From: Myxococcales bacterium
Lineage (GTDB): Bacteria > Myxococcota_A > Polyangia > Nannocystales > Nannocystaceae
Reading direction: 5' to 3'
Assembly (NCBI GenBank): GCA_020431135.1
Contig: JAGQIT010000759.1
Coordinates: 1 to 16,742, forward strand
DNA length: 16,742 nt
In this document: positions 7,178 to 14,108 of the stretch, one piece after another
Position numbering within the stretch: the first letter of the stretch is position 1
Layout: the number at the start of each line of letters is the position of its first letter
Position numbers and translations under genes: made by a program
Notes under the pieces: model-generated
Told to the model about the DNA's origin: nothing
Database searches by the model: none
The model's input: the letters and a program-made list of their open reading frames with translations, nothing else

Positions 7178-8821
7178 ATGCTAGCGGATCTCCGAGCGCT
7201 CCTCGCCCTGGCCATCCGTGGCGAGCGTCCGTTCGCCGTAGGCCTCGCGCTCTGCATCGTCGGCTCGATCGTCGCTGACTTCACGATCATGTTGGCGGTG
7301 CTCGCCGCGCTCGCGCACCGCCGCGCCGGCGAGCTATACGGTCAGCAGGTCGTCATCTTTCTCCTCGCGGTCGCGCTCTTCTACGTCCTCAACGTCCGCG
7401 CGAACCGCGAGCTGAACCGGCGCTACGCGGAGGCCGCCCGCGCGATGGTCGTCGGGATCACGGGGCGCCTGCCGCGGCTCCCGCTCCTCGAGTACGAGGC
7501 CCTCGGCCGGGGCACGCTGGTGACGCGCCTCCTCGGCGACGGGGGCCAAATCGCGGGCTGTCGGCGCGTCGTGTACGGGGTGATAAGCGGCGCGATTCGG
7601 CTGCTCCTCGGCGCGGTCCTGGCGGTTCAGATATCGCCGACCGCGTCGGCCGTCGCCCTCGGCGCGATCATCATGATCGGCTTCATCGTCGCGGCGCAGC
7701 TCGGCGGCCTCCAGAGGGGGTTCGGCGAGCTCGCCCCAGACGACGCGCGAATGTACGATCTCCTGCGCAGTCAGGCCCTCGGCGGGCCGTCCCTCAAGGT
7801 CCACCGACCGCGCGCGCGCGCGCTGGCGAGCGCCTTTGAGTCGATCTCGAGGCGGGTCGAGGCGCTGAGGGTCGCGCTCTTCACGACGTTCTACGAGCGC
7901 CAGTTCGCCGCGGACTTCCTGTTCTACGCCCTCCTCGGGGTGACGACGTTCGCGCTGCCGCTCGTCGCCAGCGTCACGGCAGAGGAGGTCCGCGAGCTCA
8001 ACCTCGTGTCGCTGTGGCTCGTCCTCGGCGTCGTGAAGCTGATCTCTGGCGCCCCCAAGCTCACGTCTGCTGGCGCTGCGCTCGCGCGCCTGCGTGATCT
8101 CGAGGAGCGGCTCGGTGACGCGAGGATCGAGCCCGCGGTCCGCGACGGCGAGCTCGACGGCGGCCCCTTCGCGGGCTTTCGCCGCGTGCGCGTCGAGCAG
8201 CTCGAGTTTCACTATCCGGCGACAGACGGCGGGGGCTTCACGCTCGGGCCGCTCGATGTCGAGTTTGAGCGCGGCGAGCTGGTCTTCATCACCGGCCGCA
8301 ACGGCAGCGGGAAGTCGACGTTCGCGCGGCTCCTCGCGGGCCTCTATCGCCCGTCGGCAGGGAGGATCGTCGTCGACGGCGTCCCCCTGGCCGATGAGAC
8401 GCGCAACGCGTGGCGTATGCTCATTAGCACGGTCTTCGTCGAGCACTGCATCTTCGAGCGCACACACGGCCTCGACGCGGGCGCCGAGGCGCGAGCGCCC
8501 GAGCTCCTCGCCCGATTCCAGCTCGCGCACAAGACCTCGATCGCCGACGGCAGGGTGAGCAACCGGGCCCTCTCGACCGGGCAACGCAAGCGCCTCGCCA
8601 TGGTCCTGGCGCAGCTGAGCGACAAGCCCGTCCTGCTCCTCGACGAGTGGGCGGCGGAGCAGGACCCAGAATTCCGCGAGACGTTCTACGATTCGCTCCT
8701 CCCGCAGCTGCGCGACGAGGGGCGGCTCGTCATCGTCATCACGCACGACGAGACGTACTTCTCGCGCGCCGATCGGTGCCTGCGCCTCGAGGGGGACAGG
8801 TTCGTGGAGGTGTCGCCGTGA
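7178..8821 (+). CDS. ABC exporter half-transporter, PvdE/SyrD/YojI-like
   Basis: A 547-residue fused membrane-ATPase ABC exporter subunit. Residues 1-330 hold about six membrane helices, and the ATPase domain follows. Walker A is GRNGSGKST (373-381), the signature LSTGQRKRLA (465-474), Walker B VLLLDEW with the catalytic Glu (485-491), and the switch His is in VITHDE (H523). LSTGQRKRLAMVL, LLLDEWAAEQDPEFRE and LLPQLRDEG closely recall the exporter group of PvdE, SyrD and YojI, which move siderophore precursors, lipopeptides or cyclic peptides to the periplasm. The region normally holding the Q-loop reads STVFVEHCIFE, without the usual Gln. It lies 7 bases after the second PLP gene, and its stop overlaps the GTG of the next ABC gene, so the two halves likely pair as a heterodimer that exports the product of the PLP enzymes. 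Confidence 0.9.
   Translation: MLADLRALLALAIRGERPFAVGLALCIVGSIVADFTIMLAVLAALAHRRAGELYGQQVVIFLLAVALFYVLNVRANRELNRRYAEAARAMVVGITGRLPRLPLLEYEALGRGTLVTRLLGDGGQIAGCRRVVYGVISGAIRLLLGAVLAVQISPTASAVALGAIIMIGFIVAAQLGGLQRGFGELAPDDARMYDLLRSQALGGPSLKVHRPRARALASAFESISRRVEALRVALFTTFYERQFAADFLFYALLGVTTFALPLVASVTAEEVRELNLVSLWLVLGVVKLISGAPKLTSAGAALARLRDLEERLGDARIEPAVRDGELDGGPFAGFRRVRVEQLEFHYPATDGGGFTLGPLDVEFERGELVFITGRNGSGKSTFARLLAGLYRPSAGRIVVDGVPLADETRNAWRMLISTVFVEHCIFERTHGLDAGAEARAPELLARFQLAHKTSIADGRVSNRALSTGQRKRLAMVLAQLSDKPVLLLDEWAAEQDPEFRETFYDSLLPQLRDEGRLVIVITHDETYFSRADRCLRLEGDRFVEVSP
8806..8810 (+). promoter_or_regulatory. Ribosome-binding site deciding the start of the second ABC gene
   Basis: GGAGG at 8806-8810 lies seven bases before the GTG at 8818. 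It supports that start over a TTG at 8647 in the same open frame, which would bury 57 extra residues inside the upstream gene. Confidence 0.65.
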
Positions 8822-10398
8822 GCTTCACCGCGCTGCTCGCCGAGCACGTCGACATCCGGCGGCTGGCGTTCACGACCGTCGCCGGCGGGGTCTTCGCGGC
8901 GCTCGCCGTGACGGCCGTGAACGAGGCGAGCGCCGCGGGTGTCGAGCTTGGTTCGTGGTGGAGGGCGGGTCTCTTCTTCTTGATCCTCGCGGGGATGTAC
9001 GCGGCTCGCCGCGCCTCCTCGCGCGTCCTCATCCGCGACTTCGAGGCGGCCTCCGCGGATCTCCGCGGGCGCTTCGCGGCGTCGCTTCGCGGCGCCCCGC
9101 TGCGCGCGATCGAGGAGCTCGGCGATCGTATCGAGCGGGCGACGGGCGACCTGAGCCTCCTGTCGACCACCCTGGATTCGTGGGTCTCCGGGGTTCAACA
9201 CCTCGCCTTCACCTTCGCCATGACCTTCGCCATCGGGTTGATCTCGATGAAGGCGCTGGCGCTGTGGATCTTCGTCCTCGGCTGGATCTCCGTCCACCTA
9301 GCGACGCGCCTGCGGGCGATCCGCGCGGAGCTCAGCGACATCGGCGACACGAGCGCGAGGCTCGGCGCTCAGGTCTCCGAGCTCGCTGACGGCTTCGTCC
9401 AAGCAAAACTGGACGGTCGGCTCGCGGCGTCGATCACCGCGGACATCGCGGCGACGGCGGAGCAGCTCTATGCGCATCAGAACGCCGTCGAAGAGCTCGA
9501 CAGCCGCGCCTTCCACGCGAGCTTCGTGCTGATGTTCCTCTTCGGCTCGGGGGTCGCGGCGTTCAGCTTCGAGCCGGCGAGCGGCTACGAGATGGTGATC
9601 TTCTTCGAGCTCGCCTGGGCGCCGCTCTTCGGCGTTCTCGCGGCCTTCCCGGAGATCTTGCGGGCGGAGGCCGCGGCTACGCGGGTGCTCAGAGTGCTCG
9701 AAGAGCTGCCCCCTGAGCCAGGTCCGGGTGAGGGGCCCGTCGAGCCGTTCGAGGTCCTCGAGCTCCGGGCCGTGGAGTTCTCGTACGCCGATCATCTGCG
9801 CCAGTCCGAGTTCGCGGTCGGGCCGCTCGACCTCACGATCAGGAGGGGGGAGCTCGTCTTCGTGACTGGAGGGAACGGGAGCGGCAAGACGACGATGCTC
9901 AAGCTGCTGCTCGGGCTCTACGCGCCGAGTCGGGGGAGCGTCGTGCTCGACGGGCAGTGCGTCAGAGCGGGGGCGCGACAGGCCCTGCGAGACCGCTGCA
10001 CCGTGATCATGAGCCGCGCGCACGTGTTTGACCGCCTCTACGGCCTCGAGGACGTCGACAGCGAGGAGGTGCGCGCGCTCCTCTCGGAGCTGGGCATCGC
10101 CGACGCCGTTCCCTACCGTGACGGGGGGTTCGCGGAGCTGCGGCTCTCAACCGGCCAGCTCATGCGCTTGGCCATGGTCGTGGCGCTGCTCGAGAGGCGG
10201 CCGCTCTGCGTGTTCGACGAGTGGACCGCGAACCAAGACCCCGAGATGACGCGGTGGTACTATGAGGTCCTGTTGCCGAGGCTGCGCGAGGCGGGGACGA
10301 CGGTGATCGCCGTCAGTCACGACGAGCGCTACTTCAGCTGCGCGGACACCCTCGTGCGCATGGAGGCCGGGAAGATCGCCGCCGAACCGCCGCGCTGA
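8818..10398 (+). CDS. Second ABC exporter half-transporter, partner of the preceding gene
   Basis: A 526-residue half-transporter with the same plan as its neighbour: membrane helices in residues 14-295 and an ATPase domain from about 312. Visible motifs are Walker A GGNGSGKTT (351-359), signature LSTGQLMRLA (443-452), Walker B LCVFDEW (463-469, D467 and E468) and switch His in AVSHDE (H501). Both nucleotide sites thus keep their catalytic Glu and His, so neither half looks degenerate. The Q-loop position reads CTVIMSRAHVFD, again without Gln. DEWTANQDPEMTRWYYEVLLPRL is the hallmark of the PvdE/SyrD/YojI-like group. The start is GTG 8818 in a GTGA overlap with the previous stop. The gene ends the operon and faces the MACPF gene; no clear terminator hairpin is visible between them. 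Confidence 0.9.
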   Translation: MSFTALLAEHVDIRRLAFTTVAGGVFAALAVTAVNEASAAGVELGSWWRAGLFFLILAGMYAARRASSRVLIRDFEAASADLRGRFAASLRGAPLRAIEELGDRIERATGDLSLLSTTLDSWVSGVQHLAFTFAMTFAIGLISMKALALWIFVLGWISVHLATRLRAIRAELSDIGDTSARLGAQVSELADGFVQAKLDGRLAASITADIAATAEQLYAHQNAVEELDSRAFHASFVLMFLFGSGVAAFSFEPASGYEMVIFFELAWAPLFGVLAAFPEILRAEAAATRVLRVLEELPPEPGPGEGPVEPFEVLELRAVEFSYADHLRQSEFAVGPLDLTIRRGELVFVTGGNGSGKTTMLKLLLGLYAPSRGSVVLDGQCVRAGARQALRDRCTVIMSRAHVFDRLYGLEDVDSEEVRALLSELGIADAVPYRDGGFAELRLSTGQLMRLAMVVALLERRPLCVFDEWTANQDPEMTRWYYEVLLPRLREAGTTVIAVSHDERYFSCADTLVRMEAGKIAAEPPR

Positions 10399-10403
10399 GT
10401 CGC

Positions 10404-10514
10404 CTACCCGGGGCAGAGCCCGAAGGCGTCGGCGCCGAGGTTGTTGGCTGGGTGGCAGTCGGCGACGAGGTCCTCGGTGCCGACGTCGACGAAGATGTCG
10501 CCGGTGCCGCCGAG
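10404..10514 (-). pseudogene. Coding-like tail in frame after the MACPF stop codon
   Basis: Immediately after the TAG (10517-10515) of the MACPF gene, 36 codons continue in the same frame to a second TAG at 10406-10404. They read LGGTGDIFVDVGTEDLVADC and then HPANNLGADAFGLCPG. Thirty-five of 36 third positions are G or C and most first positions are G, typical of real coding sequence in this genome. The tail ends only five bases from the convergent ABC gene. It could be the original C-terminus of the MACPF protein cut off by a nonsense change, a readthrough extension, or the remnant of another secreted protein: C-x(n)-NN endings are common in extracellular beta domains of myxobacteria (recalled, not searched). 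It has no start of its own. Confidence 0.5.
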
Positions 10515-12680
10515 CTACGAGAGGTCGCGGCGGCGGACGATCACGCCGAGGCGGCGGATCCGCGACTCGTTCGAGGCGAGCCCGTGGAAGCCGGCGATCT
10601 CGTAGCCCGTCGGCGCGACGTAGGTGTGCGCGAGGGCGCCGAGCTTCGGCGAGCCGAGGCCGCGGCCGCTGATGAGGCCGACGTAGATGCCGCGGATGTC
10701 GTCGTTGTCGCCGTCCCACCAGACGGTGACGGTGTTGCAGTATTCGCCAGGGAAGAGCACGAGGCGCTGATGGATCGGCCCTTGCTCGCCCCAGAGGGTC
10801 TCGACGCCGTTACCGAGCTTGACACCGACGGCGTGGAGTTCGTCGGCGGCGCGGAAGCGGAGCTCCTCGACCGGGCTCGCGCTGGCGAGGGCGTCGAGGT
10901 CCGAGAACGCCGTCTGGCCGCCGATCATGAAGCCGACCGGGAGGAGCTCGACGAGGTAGGCCCCGAGGCCGAAGAGCGCGTAGTTGGCCTCGGGGATCGA
11001 CTTCCAGAAGCCGACCGAGAACTCGCCGTCGGCGGCGAAGCGGATCGCGTCGCGGTAGCCGACGTCGAAGTCGATCGCCTTGATCGCGCGGCCGAGGTCG
11101 TCCTGGTCGAGGTTGCCGAGGCGGGTCGGCGCGGCGAAGGCCGCCCAGGCGCCGGTGTCCCCCGCCGGCACCCGGAGCTCGAGCGGCGGCGCCCCTGTGC
11201 CAGCGACGCTGAGCGGCGCGTAGACCGAGCCGCGGAAGAGGATGAGGTAGTCGAGGTCGATCGAGCGGAAGGCGGTCCCGCTGCCGGAGATCATCGAGCT
11301 CGTCGCCTTGACGGTCCAGCCGCTCTTGTCGGCCTTCGGCGTCACCTCGATCTCGAAGCCGGCGACGAGCTTGTGGTCGGCGACGCTCGCCTCGGAGGCG
11401 CTCCACGCCTTGCCGACGCGGGTCGGCGAGACGACGAGCGACCACAGGTCGGTCGTCTGCGGGGCGACGAGGTCGACGGTCTCCTCCTGGTCGGGCGCGT
11501 CGAAGCTCAGGTGCCCGTAGATGCTCTCGGTCGCCGGGACGAGCATCCAGCAGGCCTCGACGTCGAGGTCGACCTTGCTGTACGCGTCGTCGCCGTCGAC
11601 GCGCGCGGACCCGGTCGCGCCGAGGTCGAGGCGGAAGTGATCGGACGGCGCTTGCGTCGGCGTCGCGGCCTGCCACTTCGCCCAGCGAAGGCCCCTGTAG
11701 TCGGCGACTCCGGGCGCCGGCTTCGCCTGCGCCGGGCCGACGATGAGGTTCCAGTCTGCGGTCGTCGTCCCGCGCGGCACCCAGACGATCGCCTTGTCGC
11801 GGCCGACGCCCCAGCGCGGGGTCTCGGCGCGCCGGAGGATGCGCTCGATGGTCCGCCGGACCTCGGTCCGCCTGTCGGCGTTGGGGATCAGCTCCCAGAT
11901 CGCCACGAGGGCGCCGTGCGGCAGGTCGACGAGCTCGGGCGCGCCGGGCACAGTGTCGGCCCAGGCCGCGAAGGCGCCGCTCTCGTCGATGCCGCCGATC
12001 TTGAGGCCGAGCGCCTGGTCGCCGCCGCGGAAGCCGATCCGCTCGCCGCTGCGGACCTGGAGAACGTGAGTCTCGCTGATCTCGTCGGTGTCGATCTCGA
12101 CGCGCGTCGAGCCGACGACGCCGTTGTAGGCGGCCATCGACGACGTCGTCAGCTGGACCTCGGTCCACTGCTCGCGGCGCAGGAACGACGACGCGTAGTC
12201 GAAGCAGCCGCCCATCACCGCGCTGATCAGGACGTGGGTCCCGTAGGCGTCGACGAGCGCCTCAGGGGTCAGGGCGTCGAGGTCGGCGACGAACTCCGGC
12301 GTGCACAGGGCGGCGAGCTGGTCGTTGTCGAGCGGCCGCACGAGGCGGCGGCCGATCCGGCAGGTCTTGACGATGTCGCGGATGTTGACGAACGCGTACT
12401 CGTTCTCGCTGTGCTCGTCGCTGCGGTGCTTGACCTCCACCGAGCTCGAGAAATTCCCGTAGCTCGCCTCGACGCCGACGCGCATCGAGAACTTGTCGCG
12501 CTGCTCGACGAGCGTCCGACTGGTGAAGACGACCTGCTCGCCGGTGCGGAGGACGAGGACGTCGAGCTCGGCCTCCGTCGACGGCTTGAGCACCTGGGCC
12601 CGCGTCGACTCGGGATCAGCGAACGCCGCCCGGATGTCGTAGCCCCTGCCGATCAAGTGAACCCCCGGTACCTCTTGCAT
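10515..12680 (-). CDS. MACPF pore-forming protein with tandem beta modules and jacalin-like C-terminus
   Basis: The 721-residue product carries the membrane-attack-complex/perforin signature YGTHVLISAVMGGCFDY (146-162). MACPF proteins form ring pores in membranes. Residues 1-300 are the MACPF domain. Then come three related beta modules of roughly 100 residues, each marked by a Trp segment (W310 NLIVGPA, W413 SLVVSPT, W512 AAFAAPT) and a D-L/F-D strand (371-373, 475-477, 537-539); the third module is shorter. Residues about 600-717 resemble a jacalin-type lectin (VTVWWDGDNDDIRGI, GLGSPKLG, GYEIAGFHG, RRLGVIVR), which would bind glycans or lipids. No signal peptide or N-terminal membrane helix is seen, so it may act inside the cell or be freed by lysis. 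The start is ATG 12680 behind a GAGGAGG ribosome-binding site. It lies downstream of the CHAT-STAND-WD40 gene on the same strand. Confidence 0.92.
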   Translation of the reverse strand: MQEVPGVHLIGRGYDIRAAFADPESTRAQVLKPSTEAELDVLVLRTGEQVVFTSRTLVEQRDKFSMRVGVEASYGNFSSSVEVKHRSDEHSENEYAFVNIRDIVKTCRIGRRLVRPLDNDQLAALCTPEFVADLDALTPEALVDAYGTHVLISAVMGGCFDYASSFLRREQWTEVQLTTSSMAAYNGVVGSTRVEIDTDEISETHVLQVRSGERIGFRGGDQALGLKIGGIDESGAFAAWADTVPGAPELVDLPHGALVAIWELIPNADRRTEVRRTIERILRRAETPRWGVGRDKAIVWVPRGTTTADWNLIVGPAQAKPAPGVADYRGLRWAKWQAATPTQAPSDHFRLDLGATGSARVDGDDAYSKVDLDVEACWMLVPATESIYGHLSFDAPDQEETVDLVAPQTTDLWSLVVSPTRVGKAWSASEASVADHKLVAGFEIEVTPKADKSGWTVKATSSMISGSGTAFRSIDLDYLILFRGSVYAPLSVAGTGAPPLELRVPAGDTGAWAAFAAPTRLGNLDQDDLGRAIKAIDFDVGYRDAIRFAADGEFSVGFWKSIPEANYALFGLGAYLVELLPVGFMIGGQTAFSDLDALASASPVEELRFRAADELHAVGVKLGNGVETLWGEQGPIHQRLVLFPGEYCNTVTVWWDGDNDDIRGIYVGLISGRGLGSPKLGALAHTYVAPTGYEIAGFHGLASNESRIRRLGVIVRRRDLS

Positions 12681-12685
12681 CGTCG

Positions 12686-12692
12686 CCTCCTC
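12686..12692 (-). promoter_or_regulatory. Ribosome-binding site of the MACPF gene
   Basis: GAGGAGG on the minus strand, five bases before the ATG at 12680. It favours this start over in-frame upstream candidates, including an ATG 24 bases upstream. Confidence 0.7.
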
Positions 12693-12812
12693 GAGTCGCC
12701 GCATCGTCGCACGCGGAGGGCCGCTCTGCGGGCGTCTGTGCACTGTCTTGCGAGGTTCTTGCGTCAGGCCGGCGGACGCGTGAGCGCGGTCGAGCGGCTC
12801 CGTGCCGGGGCC

Positions 12813-12836
12813 CGCGCGTCGACGTGTTGACGCGCG
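12813..12836. repeat. Perfect 8-bp inverted repeat upstream of the MACPF gene
   Basis: CGCGCGTC (12813-12820) and GACGCGCG (12829-12836) are exact inverted copies separated by eight bases. They could form a hairpin between the WD40 gene end and the MACPF start. There is no T-run on either side, so a classical intrinsic terminator is unlikely; an operator or an mRNA structure is possible. Confidence 0.45.
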
Positions 12837-12869
12837 CAGCCGCGGTGTTCTCCGGCGCGCGTCGACGTG
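12813..12869. repeat. 14-bp direct repeat pair upstream of the MACPF gene
   Basis: CGCGCGTCGACGTG occurs at 12813-12826 and again at 12856-12869, 43 bases apart. A second, 10-bp pair, GTCAGGCCGG, occurs at 12763-12772 and 12878-12887. The 236-base spacer 12681-12916 holds no gene that I can support; these repeats and the hairpin are its only visible structure, and may be regulatory sites or a partial duplication. Confidence 0.45.
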
Positions 12870-12916
12870 CTCTTGAGGTCAGGCCGGGCGGGGCAGCGCG
12901 AGTGCGCGGGCGCCGG

Positions 12917-14108
12917 TCACGACGGCTCCGGCGCGGTCGCGCGCAGCCGCTCCTGACACCTCGCCAAGCCCTCACGCGCCTCCTCCTCGGTCGCGCCGAA
13001 GCGCTCGACGCGGTACGCCACCGGCAGGCAGCCGCGGACGCACGCGCGCAGGTAGCGGAGCCACATCGCGTCCATGCGGGACTGGCCGGTCTGCGCGTCC
13101 CAGAGGTGGACCTCGCCCGACTCGGTCCCGGTCGCGACCAGCTCCCCATCCGGCGAGAAAGCGGCGCTGCTGATCCGTCCGGAGTCCTCCGCGGCGATCT
13201 CGGCGACCAGCTCGCCGCTCGCCGCGTCCCAGACGAGCGCTGTACCATCGAACGACGCCGTCAACACTCGCGCGTCATCTCGGGAGAACGCGGCGGCAAC
13301 GACCTCGCCGCTGTGACGAAGGGGCACCGATGGGATCGCGGCGCCCGCGTTCAGCTCCCAGATCAATGCGGTGCCGTCGGCGGACGCCGAGACGAGCCAA
13401 CCTCCACGACTCGAGAATGACACGCTCTTGATTGCGCCGTCGTGGTGGTGCGCCCGAACCTCGACGCGGTGAGCGTCGACATTCCACAGGTGGATCGATC
13501 CGTCAGAGGATCCTGTAGCGATACGCGCTCCATCTGGTGCGAACGCTGCGCTCGTGACCACCTCTTCCTCGCCGTGTTGGAGGGGGGCGCCGACGCGCTC
13601 GCCTGTGCTTGTGCGCCAGAGCTGCGCGCGGTTCTCGGCGGTCGTGACAATAAGGCCGCTATCGGCCGAGAACGACGCGCTCTGGGCCCCTGTTTCGAGA
13701 GCGAGGGTGCGGACGAGCGCCCCCGTGTCGCGGTTCCATAGTCGCGCGCCGTCGTTCGACGCCGTTAGCACAAGAGACCCATCCGCCGAGAGTATCGCGC
13801 TCGTGAAGCGAGCCTGTGCGTCGAGGCGGGCTCCGATCGGTCTCCCCGTATCGATGCTCCAGAGCTGCGCTCGCGCGTTATCCGCAGCGATGAGGAGCCG
13901 CGTCCCGTTCGGCGAGAACGACAGGCCTACGACGGATCCACCCTCCTGGTCGAGGGGGAGACGGGGGCGCCTCTCGGCCCTCCAGAGCGCATACAGACCC
14001 TCTCGCGGGGACACCAACAAGCTGCTCATGTCGCCCGAGAAGGCGAAGATAGGCGCGCTCGTAGAGAAGAGCCTCTCGCCGCGCGCCGATTCGACGTGAT
14101 GGATGCTG
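12917..14108 (-). CDS. WD40-repeat C-terminal part of the CHAT-STAND protein (after frame break)
   Basis: This frame continues the beta-propeller of the upstream reading frame. From the G-run on, it reads SIHHVESARGERLFSTSAPI and then FAFSGDMSSLLVSPREGLYALWRAE, fitting the local repeat pattern (AxFSxDGxxL...LW). At least seven more blades follow with LWSIDTG, LWNRDTG, LWRTSTG, LWNVDAH, IWELNAG, VWDAASG and LWDAQTG endings. The final 50 residues are a helical, Cys-containing tail. WD40 propellers bind proteins or sense ligands. An ATG at 14029 overlaps the stop of the other frame as ATGA, so an independent 370-residue WD40 protein made by translational coupling is possible. That ATG, however, falls inside a blade, so I prefer one protein interrupted by a frameshift. 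Base composition here is visibly less GC-rich than in the neighbours. Confidence 0.8.

Noticed and set aside
7334..8746. Minus-strand open frame of 470 codons opposite the first ABC gene
   Set aside because: It is the charged, repetitive shadow of an ABC gene whose Walker and signature motifs are unmistakable.
8647..8817. 57-codon upstream extension of the second ABC gene
   Set aside because: It lies inside the upstream ABC coding region and is Arg/Ala-rich; the GTG at 8818 has a good ribosome-binding site and a GTGA coupling overlap.
10399..10514. Intrinsic terminator between the convergent ABC and MACPF genes
   Set aside because: GC-rich self-complementary bits exist but there is no T-run, and the sequence is better explained as a coding-like tail.
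10452..12830. Plus-strand open frame of 792 codons opposite the MACPF gene
   Set aside because: Its product is low-complexity and rich in Asp, Glu, Arg, Val and Ala, as expected from the complement of a GC-rich gene; the opposite strand has clear MACPF and jacalin motifs.
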